The notes under the pieces were generated by a model that made no database searches, was not told the origin of the DNA, and saw only the letters and a list, made by a program, of their open reading frames with translations. This document shows, piece after piece, positions 16,363-22,742 of a DNA stretch of 35,621 nt; the first letter of the stretch is position 1, and each line of letters starts with the position of its first letter. The stretch covers positions 1 to 35,621 of the IMG/VR virus record IMGVR_UViG_3300044522_001050. One strand, given 5' to 3'. The DNA is from a virus. The position numbers and the translations under genes are program-made.

Positions 16363-17277
16363 TTAGAGGACTCCCTCGTTGATAAGATGCTGAATATCGA
16401 TACGGCGGGCGGCGTCGCCCCAGTTGAGAACAGTAGAGATGACCTTTGTCATGTGCAGACGGTCTTCGCAGAAGGCAAATTGAACTGAATCTCCATAGGT
16501 CTGAGACAGCTCGCGGATATTGTGAAAGACAACCTGTGGCAAGACCTTGGTATGAGCGCGGATCTTGGAGATTTCGTCAAAGTGAAGGGCCGAATGGATA
16601 TCGGTCTCACACAGTACAACCAGATAGCCGCCAACCTCTTGACACCGCTGAATTTCACGGACAAAACGGTCGTAACCGCCGATCAAGGTGCCTATTAGAT
16701 CGGCCAAGGACTTACGCTCAACTGCTACGGTTTGATCGGCCTGAAGCGCGTAGTCCCCGTACTCAAGCTTGGTTCGCACTGTGGCAACGCCGCCGAACGC
16801 AAGATAGTCCTGTTCACGGGTATCAATAATCAGGGGTTTAGGGCTGATGTTGAGTGAGCGTGGGCATTCCAGCTCGAATCGGCGCTTTAGCCCTAGCTCA
16901 TCACACGTGGCGCGATAGCGGGGGAGAGCCTCAAAAAATCGTGCCCTTGGCCACCCCAGAGATTGCAGTTCGGTGTCGCCCATGGCGAACGACAGACCCT
17001 TCATTTCTGTTCGATCCCAAAGCATTTGCAGAGCATACTCTACCACTTCTGTACGCGGCGCAGTCTTAAACCAGCTTTTCATGGCTTCTGGGCTGACGAA
17101 GTCCGTCTCGAAATACTGGATGTGGTCTTTGAATGGGATGGGCTGACCCGTGGCCTTGCACGCGCGAGGATGATACTGGAGGTAATACTCCGCTTGCTTC
17201 AGCTTCAGCTTGAATCTCAGGTGCTTGTGAAGTGCGACCAGATCTGAATGAGTGGTATTATCGGCGAGACAGAGCAT
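16363..17277 (-). CDS. ERCC4/XPF-type nuclease
   Basis: A 304-residue protein. Its central domain carries the ERCC4 nuclease signature: IDTREQ (151-156), GDYAL (174-178) and VERKSLADLIGTL (186-198), which contains the catalytic ERKxxxD. The following strand (YLVVLCE) also fits. XPF/MUS81-family nucleases cut branched or flap DNA. The N-terminal 140 residues show no family I recognise. It sits between the candidate small terminase and the large terminase, separated by 6 and 15 bases. It may resolve branched replication intermediates before packaging, a role played by endonuclease VII in T4; that role is inference. The domain call is strong. Confidence 0.87.
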   Translation of the reverse strand: MLCLADNTTHSDLVALHKHLRFKLKLKQAEYYLQYHPRACKATGQPIPFKDHIQYFETDFVSPEAMKSWFKTAPRTEVVEYALQMLWDRTEMKGLSFAMGDTELQSLGWPRARFFEALPRYRATCDELGLKRRFELECPRSLNISPKPLIIDTREQDYLAFGGVATVRTKLEYGDYALQADQTVAVERKSLADLIGTLIGGYDRFVREIQRCQEVGGYLVVLCETDIHSALHFDEISKIRAHTKVLPQVVFHNIRELSQTYGDSVQFAFCEDRLHMTKVISTVLNWGDAARRIDIQHLINEGVL

Positions 17278-17283
17278 CGGGGG

Positions 17284-18426
17284 TTAGAGCAGGATATTGT
17301 CTTTGTCCAGCCCGAAAAGCTCGCTTTTGAGATTGTCCATCGTGCTCAGTCTATTGACCTCGCCCTTCAAAGCCTCTTTGTATTTTGCCGCCATCTTCAT
17401 GATCTTCTCTCGGCTGGACTTGACCCTCATCGCCTCAACCAGCTGATGCATAGACGCGCTGGACTGGATCTTCTCAGCCATTCTCTTCGAGCGGTCGCCC
17501 ACGAGAGATTTCAGAAGCGCGGCCTGCTGCTTCATAGACGCATTGGCCTTCTCGCGGACCGAATTGAGCAGTTCGATTTCCGTGATGTTCAGTTTGCCAT
17601 CGGATGATCCAGACAGCATGCCGTTAAGCCGCTCGTCCAACAGCTGTACGGTTCGCTCTACCTGATTCTTCTTCACGGTTTCCCCGGAGAACGAGATGTA
17701 CTGATGGACCTCCTCTTGGGTTAGGTCCGTTTTGTTCCAGCAGAACCAGATGAACGTGGACTCGAAGAGAATGCGGTCGATCTTGCGCACGTATTTTGTG
17801 GCCTCGATCTTGAACAGGGGCAGCCCCATGTAGCGCAGGAGAGTGTTTAGCTGCTTCTGGTCGTTGGCAGACAGATTGGATGGGTCAAACAGGGGCTTGT
17901 CCCCATCCTTCAAATTCATCCCATACGCCGTCATCCTTTGAATCAGCATTTTGTGGTCACGCGGCGCTTCGTAGTCCTCGTCATCCGCCAGCTCATCATT
18001 CTTCTTGTAATTCGGGTCAATGGTCTTGAGATAAGAGGAAACTAGGCGCGTCTGCCGACTTGCAAAGGCCAGCTGAGGATCTCCAAAAATAACCTTGGCC
18101 AACTCCCATGGGCCAGAGGCGTTGATGTAGTTGTTCCGAATGTATTCCTTGTGGTCTTCCGAGAGTTCCGAGTCCGACATGACCTCTAGAGTGGCTGTCC
18201 CCACAGATGGCGTGCGAATGGCCAAGGGGGAGAACCCCATCGTGTCTTTTTTGCGAGCTGTGGCAATCCAGCGGCGAACCTCGTTGTATTTGTGGTCGCG
18301 GCGCGTAATGGTCGGCTCCGAAAACACGGCGCGCGCCAATTCCAAAGGTTCCATTTTCCAGTTTTGCTCTAGAAATAAGATTTGGCTTGACTCAAAGACA
18401 ATTGGGGGTTTGGCTTCTTTGGCCAT
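17284..18426 (-). CDS. Protein with duplicated HTH-like motif, candidate small terminase
   Basis: A 380-residue soluble protein with no named family that I recognise. The start chosen is ATG-GCC at 18426 (ACC-ATG context). A longer frame to 18489 would overlap the sigma gene. The N-terminal part contains two related segments: residues about 15-54 (NWKMEPLELARAVFSEPTI) and 94-136 (NYINASGPWELAKVIFGDPQL). Each is followed by basic and helical residues (RRWIATARKK, RLVSSYLKTI), giving a tandem helix-turn-helix-like arrangement that could bind DNA. The C-terminal part (about 290-380) is basic and helical. Position two genes before the large terminase suggests a small terminase or packaging initiation factor. 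A transcription role next to the sigma gene is the main alternative. Confidence 0.55.
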   Translation of the reverse strand: MAKEAKPPIVFESSQILFLEQNWKMEPLELARAVFSEPTITRRDHKYNEVRRWIATARKKDTMGFSPLAIRTPSVGTATLEVMSDSELSEDHKEYIRNNYINASGPWELAKVIFGDPQLAFASRQTRLVSSYLKTIDPNYKKNDELADDEDYEAPRDHKMLIQRMTAYGMNLKDGDKPLFDPSNLSANDQKQLNTLLRYMGLPLFKIEATKYVRKIDRILFESTFIWFCWNKTDLTQEEVHQYISFSGETVKKNQVERTVQLLDERLNGMLSGSSDGKLNITEIELLNSVREKANASMKQQAALLKSLVGDRSKRMAEKIQSSASMHQLVEAMRVKSSREKIMKMAAKYKEALKGEVNRLSTMDNLKSELFGLDKDNILL

Positions 18427-18446
18427 GGTAATAGATGGGTAGGAAA

Positions 18447-19160
18447 CTACGCTAGATTTTCGTCTTCGATGATTTCTTTGGCTAGACAAACCACTTTTTT
18501 GCGAAACTTGAGAATGGTCAGATAGCCCGGATACATGCGCTTGGAAGGCTTGTATTTCATGATCTTTCCGACCTCGCGCTCCTCCTTATTCTGGATGAAC
18601 AGGAGCTTGTACAGCTTCCACTCGTGCTTGTTGAGTTTAGCCTGTATTTTTTGATCGATCACGGTCTTCGCGCCTTCAATATTCACATTGTCTGAGGGGC
18701 GAGAGTCAACCTCCCTGATATGGTTCTCAAGGGGGAGTGTCTGTTCTATCGCGTTGTGGTTTTTCTTGCGCATCTCCCAGAGCTTGTAAGCGAGACACTG
18801 GCCACACTGTTTGCCGCTTGGGGTTTGACTGCACGTGTCATTGCCGGTATTGAAAACACAGCCGCCTTTTCCTTGGATGCAGGGGCGAGAGTGCGCGTAA
18901 TGAAGATCTCTCAGGCAGTTTTTGATCGTATTGGAAATCAAGACGTTCACCCAGTGAGAAAACTCCCCTCTTTCAGCGTCGAATTGGTGGAAATTCAGAT
19001 AAACGCGGGACAGAATAGTCTGGGAGATATCATCAAAAGAAGTGGAGACCAAGGTCCATTTTTTGCGACGCTTCTCTATTTCGTGAACGATGGACTCGTA
19101 CCTCTGGTCAAAAGTCAGATCAGGCTCAGGCAAATTGGCTCTTCGCGATGCGGGAGGCAT
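18447..19160 (-). CDS. Sigma-70-like factor with cysteine-rich insertion
   Basis: A 237-residue protein. Residues 40-90 match sigma region 2: FDDISQTILSRVYLNFHQFD, then RGEFSHWVNVLISNTIKNCLRD, like the core-binding and -10 recognition helices. Residues 94-122 hold five cysteines (94, 101, 110, 119 and 122) that probably bind zinc. Near the C-terminus, LNKHEWKLYKLLFIQNKEER and the following basic stretch resemble a region 4 HTH. It would direct host RNA polymerase to phage promoters, as T4 gp55 does for late genes, and the bipartite motif repeated in this window is a candidate target. The start overlaps the zinc-ribbon gene stop (TAATG). The sigma identity is by pattern; the link to the motif is inference. 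Confidence 0.72.
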   Translation of the reverse strand: MPPASRRANLPEPDLTFDQRYESIVHEIEKRRKKWTLVSTSFDDISQTILSRVYLNFHQFDAERGEFSHWVNVLISNTIKNCLRDLHYAHSRPCIQGKGGCVFNTGNDTCSQTPSGKQCGQCLAYKLWEMRKKNHNAIEQTLPLENHIREVDSRPSDNVNIEGAKTVIDQKIQAKLNKHEWKLYKLLFIQNKEEREVGKIMKYKPSKRMYPGYLTILKFRKKVVCLAKEIIEDENLA

Positions 19161-19609
19161 TAGTTTTTGATCATGTGTTTCATTGCTTCCTGCTTGATAG
19201 CCTGCTCCTCAGGGGAAAGAGTGGGGCGGACGAAACCTCCGTCTGATTTGCGGAGGGATTCCACGGTCATGGGCGTATCAATCTCGCCTGTCACACGGGC
19301 AAATGCATTTTTGTCCAACCCGATTGACTCAAGGGTATCGCCCTCGTTGCCAGCAGCCAATTCCGATTCGGACGCCACGACATTGCCTTCTGTGCTCCAG
19401 CGGTCAATGCGGCGGGCGACAGGTCGCTCCACAGGGCGGGCAGCCGCCTTGGCTGCAATCCCGGGCGCTTCGGGATTCGGACTCAAGATAGATCTAAAGG
19501 CTTTGAGAGGGTCAGTCGAACCATCACAATACGGGCATTTGACGGGCTTTACACCGGAGTAGGTAATCTTGGAGCCGCAGGAGGGCTGGAGACAAAATAG
19601 AACAGGCAT
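19160..19609 (-). CDS. Small zinc-ribbon protein
   Basis: A 149-residue protein with an N-terminal zinc ribbon, Cys6-x4-Cys11 and Cys25-x2-Cys28 (CLQPSC ... CPYC). After that comes a disordered stretch rich in Ala, Arg, Pro and Glu, and a C-terminal helix (SPEEQAIKQEAMKHMIK). It overlaps the sigma gene by one base, so the two are co-expressed. A small zinc-binding protein paired with a sigma-like factor could be a transcription co-factor (in T4, gp33 links gp55 to the clamp, although gp33 has no zinc ribbon). No function can be assigned from sequence. Confidence 0.7.
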   Translation of the reverse strand: MPVLFCLQPSCGSKITYSGVKPVKCPYCDGSTDPLKAFRSILSPNPEAPGIAAKAAARPVERPVARRIDRWSTEGNVVASESELAAGNEGDTLESIGLDKNAFARVTGEIDTPMTVESLRKSDGGFVRPTLSPEEQAIKQEAMKHMIKN

Positions 19610-19627
19610 ACGATGGGTGGGTTAAGA

Positions 19628-20698
19628 TTATTTTTGGTCGAAACTAACCAGCTTTTGATTGATCAGGGCTTTCATGGAGGGATCTTCTGCGGTCTTGATC
19701 TGACCATTGACCCTCACGTATTTCTTCAGCCGCTCATCGATGACCGGGGCGACCTTGGCCCAGACATCGGAGGAGTCAGTCTTGATATCAGACATTGAGA
19801 GAACCAGCGCGTCGCCCAGCTTCTCCTCTTTCCGGTGTGCGACAAGGGCATAGATCACTAGGCCCACCGCCACGACTCCAGCGGCAATCAGGACCATCCA
19901 AACCTTGACAACCCAGATGAGAACAGCGGCTCCAGTGGTAACTGTACCAAGGACAACCAGACCGGTCTTGCCCACCGGGCTATAAATCACGCCGATAGCG
20001 CACAGGAGAGACAACCCACCGAGGACCATAGACGCTTTTGTCTTGATCGCTTGGATAGCGGCGGCGTCATCAGCTCGGGCCTTCTCCAAGGCGACAATCC
20101 CTTGCTGAAGGGCGATGATACCCTGTTGTTTGGTGTCGAGCTGGGTCCTGTAAGAGACCTCAAGGTCAACACGAGCCTTTTCAGAGGCGGCCAGCCTGTC
20201 TTGCCAAGCCTTTGTGGCGTCTACCAGCTTGGTATTCTCGGCGATGGCGGCGGCGTGAGACTTCTGAAGGTCGGCGAGGCTCGTTTTTGTGGCGTCAAGC
20301 TCAGTCTTGATGCGTTCATTGATCTTAAGGAGAGTCGGCTGGTCAGGCAGTTGATTGCCCAGCGCAGTCCAGCTCTCAGCGACAAAATTGTGAATCACGA
20401 GGTCCGTCCGAGTCGGAACCATGATGGTCGAGAACGTCTGGGATGCTCCATACAGCCCATTGGCCGCAGCACGCATCTGACCGTCTTTGGCGGCGATTAC
20501 GCCGTCCTTATTCGAGGAGATTTCAGCGGCCTTCGCGGCAATCTTGCCGTCATATTCCACGCGGAGAGTGGCGATTTCTCGCTCTTTCTCCTGCTGCGCG
20601 CCGGTCAACCGATTGATCTGATTCTTGACCGTGCTGCACCCCGTGATAAACAGCCCAAGAGCCACGATCAGAACAGTTTTACAAGTGGCTTTGGTCAT
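19628..20698 (-). CDS. Coiled-coil lipoprotein with C-terminal membrane segments (spanin-like layout)
   Basis: A 356-residue protein. It begins with a lipoprotein signal (MTKATCKTVLIVALGLFITGC) whose lipidated Cys would be residue 21. Residues about 25-220 are a charged Ala/Lys/Glu-rich helical region, with coiled coil most likely at 130-220. Three hydrophobic segments follow (about 223-240, 244-267 and 268-287), then a soluble tail of about 70 residues. A lipid anchor at one end, a helical rod and membrane segments at the other is the layout of unimolecular spanins such as T1 gp11, which join outer and inner membranes for lysis, although this protein is much longer. No holin or endolysin gene is seen nearby. 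Exclusion or envelope attachment are alternatives. Confidence 0.68.
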   Translation of the reverse strand: MTKATCKTVLIVALGLFITGCSTVKNQINRLTGAQQEKEREIATLRVEYDGKIAAKAAEISSNKDGVIAAKDGQMRAAANGLYGASQTFSTIMVPTRTDLVIHNFVAESWTALGNQLPDQPTLLKINERIKTELDATKTSLADLQKSHAAAIAENTKLVDATKAWQDRLAASEKARVDLEVSYRTQLDTKQQGIIALQQGIVALEKARADDAAAIQAIKTKASMVLGGLSLLCAIGVIYSPVGKTGLVVLGTVTTGAAVLIWVVKVWMVLIAAGVVAVGLVIYALVAHRKEEKLGDALVLSMSDIKTDSSDVWAKVAPVIDERLKKYVRVNGQIKTAEDPSMKALINQKLVSFDQK

Positions 20699-20711
20699 GG
20701 GCGGGGACGGG

Positions 20712-21269
20712 CTAGATCTTCAAAAGAATCCGAGATGCAATCTGAGCCTCTGTCAGATTCAGAATCTGCGGAGCTTTTTTCGACTGGGGCTCCAGATAAA
20801 TGAGCCCCTTATTCGTGAAGACGATAACGACGGAGTGCGCAACCAATGGGTTGAATGAATTCGGCATATACCAGAACTCACCAACGGCCAGTTTGTTGGC
20901 CTTTGCCCCGAATATGAAATGGTCGTTGTAGTAGTCCGTCTGGAGACCGTCCACGTATTTCTCCGTGAAGATCGTGCAGTTTGCACGGGGATTCCATTTG
21001 GTGATTTTGTCTCGGAACAGGCGCTCCCAAAAGGCGTCGTGGTATGCCTTCATGAGGTAATCATAGTCCACGACCTCGTAGACCTCAGAGGAATACTTGT
21101 CCGAGAAAAAACCATAGCTCAACTTCGCGGCCATCTCAGTCCGCGTAATGAGAGTCTTGGTATAAACAGGACTTCCCGGCTTTTTAGGAGCACAGGAAGT
21201 AAGGAAAAGAAAGGCCCCAGCCGCGATTACGGTCAACAGGGCGACCGCTGGTTTTAGTGTGAGCTTCAT
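20712..21269 (-). CDS. Lipoprotein with papain-like (Agglutinin_C-like) catalytic pattern
   Basis: A 185-residue protein with a lipoprotein signal ending LFLTSC (Cys26). The mature part contains NPRANCTIFTEKYVDG (Cys98), FWYMPN and LVAHSVVIVFTNKGLIYLEPQ (His145, Glu160). The order Cys, then His in an AH-hydrophobic strand, then Glu/Asp in EPQ, recalls papain-fold cysteine proteases of the MOA agglutinin C-terminal type, which is known in some phage proteins. It may therefore be a membrane-anchored protease or a binding protein built on that fold. The gene lies 13 bases ahead of the second lipoprotein gene and is probably expressed with it. The fold is a suggestion from motif order only. Confidence 0.6.
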   Translation of the reverse strand: MKLTLKPAVALLTVIAAGAFLFLTSCAPKKPGSPVYTKTLITRTEMAAKLSYGFFSDKYSSEVYEVVDYDYLMKAYHDAFWERLFRDKITKWNPRANCTIFTEKYVDGLQTDYYNDHFIFGAKANKLAVGEFWYMPNSFNPLVAHSVVIVFTNKGLIYLEPQSKKAPQILNLTEAQIASRILLKI

Positions 21270-21308
21270 AGGGCGAGGAACGGCTGGGGCAAGTGTGGAG
21301 AGACTCGA

Positions 21309-21746
21309 TTACTCGGCAATCACCGGCTCAAGAACCGAGAGAATTGACGGGGAGATCTGATTCACGTCCAGATTGAGACCCTCAAGAGGAAGCGAGAGGA
21401 GGCCACTGGTGCTCTCCTGAGAGGCGAAGATTTCAGCGATCTTGTCATTCAAGGCCTTGACAGAGACCTCGTCGTCCTGCTCAATGCGACCAGTGCCGCC
21501 AGACACCTCGTTGATTACGGCATCGCGGGCCTTGGTAAAATCCTCCGAAACGCGCTTCAGAGCCGTGAGGCCCTTGGCGATATTCCAGCGGACCTTGCCG
21601 GAGAACTGGTAGGGGACGACAACGATCTTGTCGCTTTTGCCGTCTTCGCCCTTCACGACGGTTTGGGTGCCTTCCAAAGAGGAAAGGGCAGCGTTGATCT
21701 CAAGGAGGGTCTTTACAGACAGGGTGGAAGCTACGGTGGTTGGCAT
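21309..21746 (-). CDS. Small conserved-looking phage protein
   Basis: A 145-residue protein starting MPTTVASTLSVKTLLEINAAL. Its pattern, ALSSLEGTQTVV ... VPYQFSGKVRWNIAKGLTALKRVSEDFTKARDAV ... LNLDVNQISPSILSVLEPVI, recalls short hypothetical proteins found in many prophages; I cannot give a function. The start at 21746 is preferred over an in-frame ATG at 21842, because the likely -10 box (21838-21843) covers the upstream one. The leader would then be about 90 bases. It is mainly helical, with no membrane segment or signal. Confidence 0.6.
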   Translation of the reverse strand: MPTTVASTLSVKTLLEINAALSSLEGTQTVVKGEDGKSDKIVVVPYQFSGKVRWNIAKGLTALKRVSEDFTKARDAVINEVSGGTGRIEQDDEVSVKALNDKIAEIFASQESTSGLLSLPLEGLNLDVNQISPSILSVLEPVIAE

Positions 21747-21837
21747 GATGTTGATAAAACGAGGGACGATTGACTTGTTGATGTGATCTGAGATGTTCGG
21801 CGCGCCGTGTGGCAGTGCAAAATACCCCAGACCCTCT

Positions 21838-21865
21838 ATCATGAGGGCTTTGCATGAAATGTCAA
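21838..21865 (-). promoter_or_regulatory. Sigma-70-like promoter before the 21746 gene
   Basis: Minus strand TTGACA (perfect -35, within TTTTAGGCTTGACA), 16 bases, CATGAT. It lies in the gap after the 21964 stop and a strong hairpin. This suggests that the hairpin separates two transcription units and that this site starts the lipoprotein-sigma-packaging unit. Confidence 0.42.
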
Positions 21866-21902
21866 GCCTAAAAGAGAACCGGTCTCAAAGGGGCGCGGCC
21901 TA

Positions 21903-21935
21903 GCCGCGTATCGGGCTCAAGGCCTGATACGCGGC
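21903..21935. terminator. Strong intergenic hairpin, terminator candidate without T-run
   Basis: GCCGCGTATCGGGC, loop TCAAG, GCCTGATACGCGGC. This is a 14-bp stem with one G-T pair and a 5-base loop. It lies after the stop at 21964 and before the promoter at 21838-21865, where a terminator would be expected, but no T-tract follows on either strand. Confidence 0.5.
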
Positions 21936-21963
21936 AGTGCGATCAAGAGGGGAAAGCCAAGGT

Positions 21964-22275
21964 TCAGACGATGCCCTCTGGCGCAACTGGGTCAGGCTCA
22001 GTCACGACTGGCGCAGGCGGCGCGCTCAGCTCGGCATACTCCTGATAGGCGATAGCCGTGATGATTTGGGAGCCGAGGGAATACGAGTAGGAAACGCCGT
22101 TTACCACGACCTCTTTGGCCGATTGAAGAGGCCAGTTTACGCTTTCCCACGGGGCTTGGAAGATGATTCCATCCACATTGGTCTCTTTCGAGAAATAGGC
22201 AGTGGCGACGGGAGAGTCGCCTTGCGGATCAGTTTGAATGCGCGCGAGGGCAGTTGTAACAGTAGCAGTAGACAT
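21964..22275 (-). CDS. Small hypothetical protein (103 residues)
   Basis: A 103-residue protein starting MSTATVTTALARIQ. It has a beta-rich middle (GIIFQAPWESVNWPL, VVVNGVSYSYSLGSQII) and a Pro-rich tail (APPAPVVTEPDPVAP). The start at 22275 in ACC-ATG context is preferred to an in-frame ATG 39 bases upstream. It lies downstream of the giant fibres and ends about 30 bases before a strong hairpin, so it is probably the last gene of the fibre unit. No family recognised. Confidence 0.58.
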   Translation of the reverse strand: MSTATVTTALARIQTDPQGDSPVATAYFSKETNVDGIIFQAPWESVNWPLQSAKEVVVNGVSYSYSLGSQIITAIAYQEYAELSAPPAPVVTEPDPVAPEGIV

Positions 22276-22343
22276 GGTAGTGATAAGACTAGGTTGGATG
22301 TTGATTAGGCCCAAAGCGGATTGGCCGCGCTAGGCGAAAAGGA

Positions 22344-22724
22344 TTAAGGCGGGTCTCCCGGATAGACCTCGATGAATATCTCCATGGGCGAGGAAACCCC
22401 GGTGCGGCCAGCCGCGCTGACGCCCGTGCAGCGGAAGGTCGTAGAGTAATAGCCTCCAGCGCCGACCGTGCCGTCCCAGCGAAAAGAGGTTCCGCTTGTA
22501 TTTGTAGGTGAACACGTGATAGTGGGGGAACCGGCAACCGCACCCCATGAAAAAGTGTATGGGGCGACGCTACCGATGCAGAACCCCGTGCTAGCTGCAA
22601 AATTAAGGATAGCCAAAGTCCCCGCGCCTAAATTTGCGTAGCTTCCATATGCAGCAAATTCAGGGAGGGAGACTGTAAAACCGCCAGCCACGAAACCTAC
22701 ATCGGTAAAGGATAAAGTGCGCAT
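22344..22724 (-). CDS. Small Cys-containing Ig-like structural protein
   Basis: A 126-residue protein starting MRTLSFTDVGFVAGG. The second half (SPTITCSPTNTSGTSFRWDG ... TTFRCTGVSAAGRTGVSS) has the Cys/Trp/Cys spacing and strand pattern of an Ig-like or PKD-like domain, of the kind often displayed on phage virions. It starts 18 bases after the stop of the 1727-residue fibre and is probably co-transcribed with it. The role may be host or glycan binding. The Ig-like reading is by eye and uncertain. Confidence 0.58.
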   Translation of the reverse strand: MRTLSFTDVGFVAGGFTVSLPEFAAYGSYANLGAGTLAILNFAASTGFCIGSVAPYTFSWGAVAGSPTITCSPTNTSGTSFRWDGTVGAGGYYSTTFRCTGVSAAGRTGVSSPMEIFIEVYPGDPP

Positions 22725-22742
22725 TGTTGAGCTGTAGCCAGA

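Noticed and set aside
21747-21842. Longer start for the 21309 gene at 21842
   Set aside because: The proposed -10 box covers that ATG and the extra residues look unlike the rest of the protein.
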